Shown piece after piece: positions 34,148 to 42,462 of a stretch of DNA of 64,000 bases. The position numbers and the translations under genes are program-made. Positions within the stretch are counted from its first letter, which is position 1. Every line of letters starts with the position of its first letter. The notes under the pieces were generated by a model. It saw only the letters and a program-made list of their open reading frames with translations, ran no database searches and was not told where the DNA came from. The DNA comes from BPIH01 sp042408925 (GTDB taxonomy: Bacteria > Chloroflexota > Limnocylindria > Limnocylindrales > CSP1-4), in the NCBI GenBank assembly GCA_042408925.1, contig JBHOQO010000096.1, positions 1 through 64,000 of the forward strand, read 5' to 3'.

Positions 34148-35071
34148 ATGCGTCCGTTCCGCTTCGCCGTCACGGCCGCCTGGGCCCCCGATGCGGCAGC
34201 CTGGCAGGACCTCGCCCGCCGCGCCGAGGCGCTCGGCTACGACGCCCTCGTCGTCCCCGACCACCTCGCACGCCAGCTCGCCCCGATCGCCGCCCTCGCG
34301 ACCGCGGCGGCCGCGACGACCCGCCTCCGGATCGGCTCGTACGTCTTCGCCAACGACTTCCGCCACCCGCTCGTCCTCGCCCGGGAGGTCGCCACCCTCG
34401 ACCGCCTCTCGGGCGGCCGGGTCCTCCTGGGGCTCGGGGCCGGCTGGCGGATCCCCGACTACCGCCAGCTCGGGCTCCCGTACGATCCGCCGGGAACCCG
34501 GATCGAGCGACTCGCCGAAGCCGTCGGCCTCGTGAAGCGGCTCCTGGCGGGCGAGGAGGTGACCCACACCGGCCGGCACTATCGGTTCGAGCGGGCGACG
34601 GTCGAGCCCCGGCCGATCCAGCGGCCCCACCCCCCGATCATCCTCGGCGGGGGCGGACGCCGGATGCTTCGGCTCGCCGCCCGCGAGGCCGACATCGTCG
34701 GTCTCCTCCCCCAGTTCGACGCCCGGGGGCGACCGATCGTCCGCCAGGCGACCGAGGCGGCGACGGCAGCGAAGGTCGCCCTCGTCCGTGAGGCGGCCGG
34801 CTCACGCTGGGGGAGCTTCGACCTCGACGTCCTCGTCGCCGACGCCGGGCTCGTCGACTGGCCGCGGCGGCCCCTCCGATCGGTCTGGAGCCTCGCCGCC
34901 GCCGGCGCCGGGGCCCTCGTCGGGACCCCGTACCTGCTCCACGGCACGCTTCGACGCCTCGAAGCCCTCCTCCTCCGCCGCCGCGAGGCCTGGGGCCTGA
35001 ACTCGTACACCGTCCCCGCCGACGCCATGGAGGCGATCGCCCCGCTCGTCGAGCGACTCGCCGGACGCTGA
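34148..35071 (+). CDS. LLM-class (luciferase-like, F420/FMN) oxidoreductase
   Basis: 307 aa. MRPFRFAVTAAWAPDAAAWQ, the strand RLRIGSYVFANDFRHPLVLA, LDRLSGGRVLLGLGAGWRIPDY and HPPIILGGGGRRMLRLAAREAD are hallmarks of the bacterial luciferase-like family, in the F420-dependent TIGR03621-like subgroup. Coenzyme F420 use is family inference. An in-frame GTG lies one codon before the ATG; TACGCT is 8 bases before the ATG, suggesting a leaderless message. Substrate unknown. Confidence 0.92.
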   Translation: MRPFRFAVTAAWAPDAAAWQDLARRAEALGYDALVVPDHLARQLAPIAALATAAAATTRLRIGSYVFANDFRHPLVLAREVATLDRLSGGRVLLGLGAGWRIPDYRQLGLPYDPPGTRIERLAEAVGLVKRLLAGEEVTHTGRHYRFERATVEPRPIQRPHPPIILGGGGRRMLRLAAREADIVGLLPQFDARGRPIVRQATEAATAAKVALVREAAGSRWGSFDLDVLVADAGLVDWPRRPLRSVWSLAAAGAGALVGTPYLLHGTLRRLEALLLRRREAWGLNSYTVPADAMEAIAPLVERLAGR

Positions 35072-35072
35072 C

Positions 35073-35164
35073 GGCGCCCCGCTCACCCCCCGGACGCCGC
35101 GCGGCTCACCCGCCGGACGGCGCCCCGCTCAACAGCGGGACGGCGCGCGGCTCACCCCCCGGAC
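35073..35164. repeat. Four tandem 23-bp repeats across the end of a MutS-like gene
   Basis: Units at 35073-35095, 35096-35118, 35119-35141 and 35142-35164, each containing GGCTCACC or GCTCAAC near its middle and ending GGAC. The last unit contains the TGA of the MutS-like gene (35152-35154), so each copy repeats its final codons and stop. Confidence 0.85.
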
Positions 35165-36714
35165 GGCGCCAGCCTCCCTGCCGAGCGGCCGTCGGTCGCC
35201 TCGGCCGGCTCGGGGTCCGCCCCGGCCTCGGCCCCGAAGACCCGGCGATAGACGTCGACACCGTGGCTCGAGCCCTCGGGCGCCCCGGGCACGATCCGGA
35301 ACGTCCGCGTCCCGTCCGGGCGACGCTCGGCCCGCAGGAACCGGGTCCCGGCCCGGCCGGCTGTGGCGAGCCCCTCGGCGAGGTCGATGAGATGGGTCAC
35401 GTAGGCGACCCGGACGTCCGAGTCGACGAGCGCCTCGACGACGCCCCGAGCGATCGCCGACCCCTCGCGCTCGTTCGTGGAGCTGAACGACTCGTTGAGG
35501 AGGACGAGGTCACCGGGCTGGAGCCCATCGACGATGGCGCGCATCCGGGCGAGCTCCTCGTCGAGCTTGCCGCGCCGGAGCGTCTCGTCCTCCTCCCGAC
35601 TGAAGTGACTGACGACCCGCCGGGCGAGGGCCGCCCGGTAGGCCCGGGCGGGAACCGGGAGCCCGGCCGCCATGAGGAGCTGGGCCAGCCCGAGGCTCCG
35701 GAGGAACGTCGACTTGCCGCCCTGGTTCGCACCCGTCACGACGAGGAGCCGGGCACCGTCGGCCGCGAGGTCGTTGGCCACGACCGGCTCACCGAGCCTG
35801 AGGAGGAGCGCCGCGTCGCCGAGCGCCTCGGCCCGCAGGGCGAGCGAACCGACCGGCAGCGGCTCCGGCAGACAGGTCGGCCCGAGGGAGGAGAGCCGGG
35901 CCTGGAGGTTCACGGCCCCGAGGTAGAAGGCAACCTCGTCGCGGAGGAGCCGGAAGAAGTCGAGGACGTGGTCGGCCGACGCCGCCACCGCCGCCGCGGC
36001 AAGGCTCACGCCGCGACCGGTCAACTCGGCGAGGGCCCGGAAGCCGCTCTCGTCTCGATCGGGGACCTCGTAGACGTACGTCGAACCGTCGGAGAGACCG
36101 AGCCGCTCCCGCCAGCCCGGCCGGCCGATCCGCCGCCGGAGGACGTAGTTCACCCCCCGGTTCCCGGCGCCGAGCTCGGCGGTGACGATGATTCCGTCGT
36201 CGAAGCGGAGTCGCCGGAGGTGACCCTCGACGGCCTCGAGGTACGGCTCGTCGAGCTCCCGGCAGAGCATCTCGAAGAGGGTCCGGAAGCCCTCGGAGGC
36301 GACGGCCGCGCGCCGTTCCTCGGCGAGCTGCCGCAGGCGGCGAAGGACGTCGACGAACTGGCCGATGACCTCGACCGACCGGCGGAGCACCGTCTCCGGG
36401 TGACGGCTCCAGAGGCCGCCGTAGACCCGCCGCTCCCGCTCGATCGCCTCGACGGCAAGGTCGTAGCACCGTCGCGGCGTCGTCGGGTCGGTGAGGCAGT
36501 CGGCGACGATCGCCTGCCGATACCGGACGACGGCCGGATCGTCGGTCCCGGCGAGGACGACCGCCCGAGCGACTTCCGAGATCCGGCGGTCGCCGTCGGC
36601 CATCGCCTCGAAGAGGAGCTCGAGCCCGAGATCGTCGACGAGCGCCTGCTCGAGGGGATCGAGCTCGCGGTCGAGCTCGGCATCGCGGTCGGGGTAGAGG
36701 AGCCTGGGCTTCAT
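35152..36714 (-). CDS. MutS-like ATPase A (core plus domain V only)
   Basis: 520 aa. It lacks the N-terminal mismatch-recognition domain of MutS and begins with the helical core (RYRQAIVADCLTDPTTPRRC). The ATPase domain has Walker A GANQGGKST near 326 and Walker B VLLNESFSSTNEREG near 401, with the usual Asp of 'DE' replaced by Asn, and a later HLIDLAEGL. FSREEDETLRRGKLDEELARM is the dimer-signalling region. Its ATG overlaps the stop of the paralogue upstream (ATGA). Probably forms a heterodimer with it; DNA-structure handling is inferred, not shown. Confidence 0.85.
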   Translation of the reverse strand: MKPRLLYPDRDAELDRELDPLEQALVDDLGLELLFEAMADGDRRISEVARAVVLAGTDDPAVVRYRQAIVADCLTDPTTPRRCYDLAVEAIERERRVYGGLWSRHPETVLRRSVEVIGQFVDVLRRLRQLAEERRAAVASEGFRTLFEMLCRELDEPYLEAVEGHLRRLRFDDGIIVTAELGAGNRGVNYVLRRRIGRPGWRERLGLSDGSTYVYEVPDRDESGFRALAELTGRGVSLAAAAVAASADHVLDFFRLLRDEVAFYLGAVNLQARLSSLGPTCLPEPLPVGSLALRAEALGDAALLLRLGEPVVANDLAADGARLLVVTGANQGGKSTFLRSLGLAQLLMAAGLPVPARAYRAALARRVVSHFSREEDETLRRGKLDEELARMRAIVDGLQPGDLVLLNESFSSTNEREGSAIARGVVEALVDSDVRVAYVTHLIDLAEGLATAGRAGTRFLRAERRPDGTRTFRIVPGAPEGSSHGVDVYRRVFGAEAGADPEPAEATDGRSAGRLAPSGG

Positions 36715-38342
36715 CGGTGCCCGTTCTCCCGATCGGCGAGGGCGGCCCGGATCTGCTCGTACGTGAGGCCGTGCTTCGCGGCGAGGGCAACCGCGTAGGC
36801 CCGACCGTCGGCCGGCCGGCGCTCGATCCGGTACGTCCGGATCGTGGGGTCGGCCGGGTCGACCCCGGCGACCATGCTGACGACGGCCGGCCCGAGGATG
36901 GCGAGCTCGTCGAGGAAGGTGACGCAGACGACGAGCATGTCCCGGCCGGCCATCGTCCGGAGCATGACCCGGTTCAAGAAGAGGGCGTCGGTCGCCGACG
37001 TCGAGCTGAAGCTCTCGTTCATGACGACGAGGCTCTCCGACGTCGCCGCCTCGAGGATCGCCCGGAAGCGCCGCAGGTCGCGCTCGAGCTTGCCCTCGAG
37101 GGTCGAGACGTCTTCGCGGCGCTCGAAGTGGGTCAGGATCCGATCGACGAGCGGGCAGCGAACCTCGCGACCGGGGACCGGGAGCCCGAGGGCGGCCAGA
37201 TGGTGGAGCTGGCCGATCGCCCGGGCGAAGGTCGTCTTGCCGCCCTGGTTCGGACCCGAGACGACGACGATCCGCTCCGCTCCGGCGAGCTCGACGTCGT
37301 TCGTGACGATCCGCCCGCCGGCCGCGGCGAGCCCGTCGGCGAGGGCGAGGTCGAAAATCCCCCGCGCGCGCAGGGTTCGGTCGCCGGCGGCGACGACCGG
37401 ATAGCAGAACGACAGGCCGCGGCCGCGGAGCCGCTCGACGTGCTCGAGGTAGGCGAGATAGAAGGCGACCTCCGCGTCGAAGCGTTCGACGACCGGGTCG
37501 ACGAACGCGGCGTGGCGCTCGAGGACCGCCTCGACGTCGGCGAAGACCGCGGGGTGGAGCCGGACGACCCGGTCGAGGATCGCCGCCTCGACATGGTTCA
37601 TCGTCGTGCTGCGGCCGACGTCGAAGCGGTACTCCTTCGTCGTCCCCTGCCGGAACTTCTCGAAGACGGCGAGGATCTCCGCGCCGTAGTCGGGCTCGCC
37701 GCGGTCGCGGGCGACGCGGATCCGGTTCCCGGAGATGTGGAGCCGGTAGCGGAGCTCGCCGAGGGCGGCGAGGACCCGCCCGACGTCGGCCTCGAGGGTG
37801 CGAAACCGCTCCGACGAGCGGTACTCCTCGATGAACGCCAGGATCCGACGGAACCCGGTCGACTGCGGCCGGCCGGCGGCGAGCCCCTCGGCAAGGCTCG
37901 CGACGGCCCGGCAATACGCGGCGGCGGCATCGAGGAACCAACGCGATCCCTCGTGCCGGTAGTAGGAATGGCGTGCCCGCCCGAGGCGGCGGCGGACGCC
38001 GTCCATCTCCGACCGGAATTCGCGGACGACGGCGGCGATCTCCGGCCGCTCGAGGTCGCGGCAGACCGCCTGGCGGTACTCGATCGCGGCGACCCGATCC
38101 AGGGGCCGTTCGAACGCCGCCCGCAGCTCGGCGGCGGCCGATTCGTCCTGCCGACCGGCGAGAACCGCGTCGAACACCTGATCGAGCCGGAGATCGACGA
38201 GGGCATCGGCGGCGAGGGTATCGAGGGGCGACGGCGGCCCCTCGGGAACGACGTCCCAGAGGACGCTCGGCACGGCCTCGCCGAGCGCGTCCCGGGAGGC
38301 GTCCCGGGCTCGACGGCCGCGGGGCTCGAGCGCGCCGCTCAT
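36711..38342 (-). CDS. MutS-like ATPase B (core plus domain V only)
   Basis: 543 aa, paralogous to the next gene. Helical core EYRQAVCRDLERPEIAAVV to about residue 340, then ATPase with Walker A GPNQGGKTT near 362 and Walker B VVMNESFSSTSATDA near 437, again Asn-Glu in place of Asp-Glu. GIFDLALADGL and FERREDVSTLEGKLERDLRR correspond to conserved blocks in its neighbour. No domain I (FxE motif) or smr nuclease domain, so it is neither MutS1 nor MutS2. Coupled by ATGA overlaps to the zinc-ribbon gene before it and ATPase A after it. Confidence 0.85.
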   Translation of the reverse strand: MSGALEPRGRRARDASRDALGEAVPSVLWDVVPEGPPSPLDTLAADALVDLRLDQVFDAVLAGRQDESAAAELRAAFERPLDRVAAIEYRQAVCRDLERPEIAAVVREFRSEMDGVRRRLGRARHSYYRHEGSRWFLDAAAAYCRAVASLAEGLAAGRPQSTGFRRILAFIEEYRSSERFRTLEADVGRVLAALGELRYRLHISGNRIRVARDRGEPDYGAEILAVFEKFRQGTTKEYRFDVGRSTTMNHVEAAILDRVVRLHPAVFADVEAVLERHAAFVDPVVERFDAEVAFYLAYLEHVERLRGRGLSFCYPVVAAGDRTLRARGIFDLALADGLAAAGGRIVTNDVELAGAERIVVVSGPNQGGKTTFARAIGQLHHLAALGLPVPGREVRCPLVDRILTHFERREDVSTLEGKLERDLRRFRAILEAATSESLVVMNESFSSTSATDALFLNRVMLRTMAGRDMLVVCVTFLDELAILGPAVVSMVAGVDPADPTIRTYRIERRPADGRAYAVALAAKHGLTYEQIRAALADRENGHR

Positions 38343-38803
38343 CGCCGACCTCCGTTCGATCGCGCGGTCGACGCAGCAGGCGACCCGTCAGGCTCGGGCG
38401 CCACCCCGAGCGATCGGGAGCGGGACCGCCGGGCGGGTCCGAGGGCTGCCGCGGCGGCCCGCCGGACGACGACGGGGCCTCCCGCCGCGAGCTCCAGGAG
38501 CCGGCCCCGGACCCGCGGCACGTCGGCGAAGGCACCGAGGGCGCGCGCCGCCGCCGCCGCCCGGTACGGATCGCTCGAGCCCGTCGCCTCGAGGAGCGGC
38601 CCGATCGCCCGCCGAGCTCCCCTCGCTCCGAGGATCTCGGCGGCGAGGACGGCCGTCTCGGTGTCGGGATGGCGGAGCGCCCAGACGAGTCGGTCGTCGA
38701 ACGCCTCCTCGGTCGCAAGGGCGGCCCCGCAGCGCTCGCAGAAGGACGCCTCGAACGGGTTGTGGGCGTAGCACGCCGGGCAGTAGCGGACGAGATCCGT
38801 CAT
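38339..38803 (-). CDS. Zinc-ribbon / HEAT-repeat protein
   Basis: 154 aa. An N-terminal zinc ribbon with CPAC and CERCG (residues 8-28) leads into HEAT-like helical pairs (TETAVLAAEILGARGARRAI, DPYRAAAAARALGAFADVP, PVVVRRAAAAALG) and a Ser/Arg-rich tail. Likely a scaffold or adaptor for the following MutS-like ATPases, to which it is coupled by an ATGA overlap. A GGGAGG site precedes the ATG. Confidence 0.8.
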   Translation of the reverse strand: MTDLVRYCPACYAHNPFEASFCERCGAALATEEAFDDRLVWALRHPDTETAVLAAEILGARGARRAIGPLLEATGSSDPYRAAAAARALGAFADVPRVRGRLLELAAGGPVVVRRAAAAALGPARRSRSRSLGVAPEPDGSPAASTARSNGGRR

Positions 38804-38809
38804 CGCCGT

Positions 38810-39151
38810 TCACCTCCCGACGGCCGCCAGGACGGCGAGCCCGATGAGGTAGGGCCCGACGAGGACGACCAGGAGCGCGAGCCAGTCGCGGGCCCGCAAC
38901 GGCGGTACGCCGGGGGCCGGACAGCCGCGGATCGTCCGGACGAGGGTCCGGGCGGCGATCGCCAGCCGTCGGGCGCGCTCGGCGTCCGAGAGAACGGCGG
39001 GATGGAGCGCGGAGCTCGGGGCCGAACGACCGCCGAACGAGCGCGACCGCGGCCGGCCCAGGGTCGGGCGACCCCGCCGCCGCGTCCGCGTCGGGCGGGC
39101 GGGAGCGGTTGGATCAGGGGAACCGTGCCGGACTTCGAGATCGACGACCAT
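38810..39151 (-). CDS. Small basic membrane protein heading the MutS-like operon
   Basis: 113 aa. A Pro/Arg-rich cytoplasmic half (residues 10-55) and one C-terminal membrane helix WLALLVVLVGPYLIGLAVLAAV. ATG at 39151 has AGGAGGTG 7 bases upstream. No family recognised. Its stop lies 6 bases before the start of the zinc-ribbon gene, placing it in the operon; it may tether the complex to the membrane (inference). Confidence 0.7.
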   Translation of the reverse strand: MVVDLEVRHGSPDPTAPARPTRTRRRGRPTLGRPRSRSFGGRSAPSSALHPAVLSDAERARRLAIAARTLVRTIRGCPAPGVPPLRARDWLALLVVLVGPYLIGLAVLAAVGR

Positions 39152-39324
39152 CGCTGACACCTCCTGCGCCACTCGTGCGCGTAGAGGCTGTCAGCGGACC
39201 ACCCGCGGATCCCCGGGTCGGGACGCGACCCGGGCCGGCGAGCCTCATCGCCGATGCCGATATCGTAGCCGAGACGCAGGACCGTGCCCGATCCGACGAG
39301 GCGAAGGGTCGGGGCGCCTCCGAT

Positions 39325-40323
39325 CTACGGGCCGACGATCGTGTTCGTCGTCGCCGCATTCGCCGCGTCGTAGACCGCCTGGGTATCCGCGTCGAACTTC
39401 GGCCCGTGCATGACGTTCTTCACCGAGCGGTACGTGTACGAGTTCACCGAGGTGAGCGTCCCCGTCCCGCTGGTCGGGTCAAAGCCGGTAAACCACGGAC
39501 CGCCCGACGAGCCGCCCGTCATGTCGCAGGCGAGGGCATACGTGAGGTTGCCGTTGTAGGGATCGGAGCCGACCGGCCCGGCGCAGTAGACGAGGTCGCT
39601 CCCGTTGTACTTCCCGGCCGCCGGATACCCGAAGGCGTACGTCGTCGTCCCGTCGCCGACGGCCGAGAACCGGATCGGGAAGGCGCCGACCGTCGCGTCG
39701 AGCTGCCCGCCGTTCTTGCCGCCGGGTCCCACGACGGCGATCGCGTAGTCGTGGAGCGTCGCCTGGGTATTGAAGCTCCCGGCGGAGGCGAACCCGTTGT
39801 GGACGACGAGGGCCGTCGCCGTCCAGCAGCCGTACGTCGTCGCCGAGCAGGTGTACGTCGGGCTGCTGTCGAACTCGGGGATGAAGAGCCAGTTCGTCGC
39901 GAAGACCCGGTTCGTCTCGTCGTACGCGCAGTGGGCGGCCGTGAGGACGAGCGAGTAGCCGGTTCGGCCGTCGGTGACGACGGCACCCGAGCAGACGTAG
40001 GCGGTTCCGCGGAGCTCGAAGTAGACGCGCCCGGTGGCGTGGTAGGCGGTCGTGTCGGTCTTCGTCCACGAGGCGCCGGTCACCGTGCCGCTCCCGCCGC
40101 CCGGCTTGCCGCCCCCGCCGGGGCGCTTCGCCGGAGCGAACCCGTCACGGGTCCCGAGGACGACGTCGCGCGGCACGGCAGCCCGGAGCCGCTCGGGCGT
40201 CCAGCGGGCGATCGCGCGAAGGTGATCCGCCCAGCCCCGATCGACGGCCGCCGACGGGGCGGCGACGAGGGCGACGAGGAGGGCGGTCGCGAGGACGGTG
40301 GAGGCGGCGAGTCGCCGGGACAT
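39325..40323 (-). CDS. Secreted trypsin-like serine protease
   Basis: 332 aa. Signal peptide AASTVLATALLVALVAAPSA with cleavage near 26; a Gly/Pro/Lys linker (70-82); then a chymotrypsin-fold domain with catalytic His in VLTAAHCAYDE, Asp in LHDYAIAVVG and Ser in GGSSGGPWF. Several Cys pairs suggest disulfides (YVCSGAV with AHC, TCSATTYGCW, YCAG with ACDM). A SD-like GGGGAGACGG precedes the ATG, inside a hairpin. Secreted proteolysis of unknown target. Confidence 0.92.
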   Translation of the reverse strand: MSRRLAASTVLATALLVALVAAPSAAVDRGWADHLRAIARWTPERLRAAVPRDVVLGTRDGFAPAKRPGGGGKPGGGSGTVTGASWTKTDTTAYHATGRVYFELRGTAYVCSGAVVTDGRTGYSLVLTAAHCAYDETNRVFATNWLFIPEFDSSPTYTCSATTYGCWTATALVVHNGFASAGSFNTQATLHDYAIAVVGPGGKNGGQLDATVGAFPIRFSAVGDGTTTYAFGYPAAGKYNGSDLVYCAGPVGSDPYNGNLTYALACDMTGGSSGGPWFTGFDPTSGTGTLTSVNSYTYRSVKNVMHGPKFDADTQAVYDAANAATTNTIVGP

Positions 40324-40324
40324 C

Positions 40325-40359
40325 GGTTCCGTCTCCCCGGAGCAAGATTGGACGGAACC
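40325..40359 (-). promoter_or_regulatory. 5' leader hairpin of the protease gene
   Basis: Perfect 9-bp inverted repeat (GGTTCCGTC and GACGGAACC) with a 17-base loop, one base before the ATG on the minus strand. The purine-rich GGGGA sits at the loop/stem junction, so folding could hide the ribosome-binding site. Confidence 0.5.
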
Positions 40360-40478
40360 TTCATACTGGATCGCCGGGGCGGCGTCAATGGCCGGCCCGT
40401 CGATCGGTGGCCGTCCGCACCGGAGCGAGGACCGCCGCCGCAATTCGCCGCGCCAATTCGAGCTACGGAGGGTTGTCG

Positions 40479-41024
40479 ATGCGCCTCGAAGGGATGCGCG
40501 TCCTCGTCCTCGCCGCCGACGGGGTCGAGGACCTCGAATACTGGGTCACCGTCATGCGCCTCCGGGAGGAAGGCGCCGTCGTTCGGACGGCCGGGCTCGC
40601 TCCGGGCACGGTCCGGGGCAAGAACGGCCTCGCCGTCCCGGTCGAGCTGCCCGTGGCGGAGGTCCGCCCGGACGACGTCGATGCCCTCGTCGTCCCCGGC
40701 GGCTGGGCACCCGACAAGCTCCGCCGCTACCGCACCGTGACCGATCTCGTCGCGGCCGTCCACGCGGCCGGCAAGCCGATGGCGATCATCTGCCACGGCG
40801 GCCTCGTCGCGATCTCGGCCCGGATCGTCGCCGGGCGACGGGCGACCGGCTCGCTCGGGATCAAGGACGACCTGGAGAACGCCGGCGCCACCTGGGTCGA
40901 CGAGCCCGCCGTCCGGGACGGGACGCTCGTCTGGGGCCGGGTCGTCGACGACATCCCGGCCTTCCTCCGCGAGGCCGTCGCCTGCTTCGCCGAGCACCAC
41001 GCGGCGGTCCGCACCGCCGGCTGA
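40479..41024 (+). CDS. DJ-1/PfpI-family protein
   Basis: 181 aa. The nucleophile elbow AIICHGG contains the family Cys (near residue 107), with upstream VLVLAADGVEDLEYW (acidic residue) and VVPGGWAPDKLRRY. PfpI-type members include glyoxalase III and deglycase-like enzymes or chaperones; the exact activity cannot be read. ATG at 40479 has CGGAGGG upstream; an ATG 6 codons later is also possible. Confidence 0.93.
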   Translation: MRLEGMRVLVLAADGVEDLEYWVTVMRLREEGAVVRTAGLAPGTVRGKNGLAVPVELPVAEVRPDDVDALVVPGGWAPDKLRRYRTVTDLVAAVHAAGKPMAIICHGGLVAISARIVAGRRATGSLGIKDDLENAGATWVDEPAVRDGTLVWGRVVDDIPAFLREAVACFAEHHAAVRTAG

Positions 41025-41027
41025 CGA

Positions 41028-41041
41028 ACCCGCCGGCGGGT
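41028..41041. terminator. Palindrome between convergent genes
   Basis: ACCCGCCGGCGGGT, perfect 14-bp palindrome in the 25-bp gap between the DJ-1 and glcF stops; no T-tract on either side. Confidence 0.4.
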
Positions 41042-41049
41042 CACGCCGC

Positions 41050-42462
41050 TCAGCCGGTGCCCGCGACGGCGCCTCCGTTCGCGTCCGCAGGGCCCGCCGC
41101 CTCCGCCGCCTGGTACGCCTCGAGGAGGAGCTGCGAGACGTGGCGGACCCGCTGCCGCCGGCCGGAGCGCCGCAGCCCCATCTCGATCTGGCCGAGGCAG
41201 CCCGGGTTCGCGGTCACGACGACCTCGGCCTCGGTGGCGGCGACGTTGGCGACCTTCGTGGAGAGGAGGGCGAGCGATTCGTCCCAGCGCCGGAACGTGT
41301 AGACCCCGGCCGACCCGCAGCACACGTCGGCGCCGGCCATCTCCCGCAGCTCCAATCCGGGGATCGACCGGAGGAGGGCCCGCGGCGCGGCCGTGATCCG
41401 CTGGGCGTGGGCGAGGTGGCACGGCTCGTGGTACGTCACGACCCGCTCGACCCGACCGAGGGGCGGCCCGGCGGGCAGGAGCTCGAGGGCGAGCTCGGTG
41501 AAGTCGCGGGTCTTCGCGGCGATCGCCCGGGCCCGGTCGGCCCAGGCCGGATCGTCGGCGAGGAGGTCGCCGTACTCCTTGAGCATCCCCGAGCAGGCGG
41601 CGCAGTCGGCGAAGACGACGTCGGCGCCGGTCGCTTCGAGGGCGGCGACGTTTCGGCGGGCGAAGTCCCGGGCGATCTCCACCTCCCCGAGGTCGGTCTG
41701 CGGCGCCCCGCAACAGACGAGGTCCGCCGGGGTCACGACCTCGACCCCGTTCCGCCGGAGGACCTCGACGGCGGCCTCGGCGGCGTCGGCGAAGACGGCG
41801 TTCATGAAGCAGCCGAGGAAGTAGGCGGCTCGGAGCCGACGCGGCCCGTGGGCCTCGAGATGGGTTCCGGCGTCGGGGTAGCGCCACCGCCACGGCCGAT
41901 CCGGGAGCTCCGGGAGCCAGGCCTCGAGGCGGCCGAGGGGTCCGAGGAGCCGCATGATCCCGCTCGCCCGGAGGAGGCGCTGGAGGCCGGTCCGCTGGTA
42001 GCCCCAGCGCAGGAGCGTGAGCGGCCACTCCATCCGCCGCGGGCGCCCGAAGACGATCCGTTGGAGGAGACGCCGCCCGGCGCGGACGACGGCCGACTCC
42101 CGCCGGTCGGGGTTGTCGGGTCGCTGGGCGGCCGCCCGACCCTCGAGGACGATCGTCCCGATGGGCACCCCGACCGGGCAGACCGGCTCGCAGGCCCGAC
42201 AGTCGAGGCAGTCGTACATCTGGCGGAGGAAGGCGTCGTCGAGGGCGAGCGAGCCGCCCGCTGCGGCCCGGACGAGCTGGACGCGACCCCGGGGCGACTC
42301 GCGCTCGAGGAGCGTCGCCTCGTACGTCGGGCAGGCGGCGAGGCAGGCCCCGCAGCGGATGCAGGCGTCCGCGCCGGCGAGGTGATCGAAGAGCTCGGCG
42401 AGGGGGCCCCGCGGTCGGTCGAGCCCGGCGAGCGGGTCGGCGGGCGGCGGAGGGGCGATCAC
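41050..42462 (-). CDS. glcF: Iron-sulfur subunit of 2-hydroxyacid dehydrogenase (GlcF-like)
   Basis: 470 aa. Two 4Fe-4S motifs near the N-terminus (CIRCGACLAACP and CLDCRACEPVCP) and two CCG domains (FLGCFMNAVF ... CCGAPQTDLG and TYHEPCHLAHAQ ... CCGSAGVYTF). Passes electrons from the FAD subunit to the quinone pool. The GTG start overlaps the stop of the FAD subunit (GTGA). The context suggests D-2-hydroxyglutarate rather than glycolate, but glycolate or D-lactate remains possible. Confidence 0.93.
   Translation of the reverse strand: MIAPPPPADPLAGLDRPRGPLAELFDHLAGADACIRCGACLAACPTYEATLLERESPRGRVQLVRAAAGGSLALDDAFLRQMYDCLDCRACEPVCPVGVPIGTIVLEGRAAAQRPDNPDRRESAVVRAGRRLLQRIVFGRPRRMEWPLTLLRWGYQRTGLQRLLRASGIMRLLGPLGRLEAWLPELPDRPWRWRYPDAGTHLEAHGPRRLRAAYFLGCFMNAVFADAAEAAVEVLRRNGVEVVTPADLVCCGAPQTDLGEVEIARDFARRNVAALEATGADVVFADCAACSGMLKEYGDLLADDPAWADRARAIAAKTRDFTELALELLPAGPPLGRVERVVTYHEPCHLAHAQRITAAPRALLRSIPGLELREMAGADVCCGSAGVYTFRRWDESLALLSTKVANVAATEAEVVVTANPGCLGQIEMGLRRSGRRQRVRHVSQLLLEAYQAAEAAGPADANGGAVAGTG

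Noticed and set aside
35152..38718. A continuous 1188-codon minus-strand frame
   Set aside because: Only the part from 36714 downward is a real protein; the upper part is an out-of-frame reading of the paralogous MutS-like gene.
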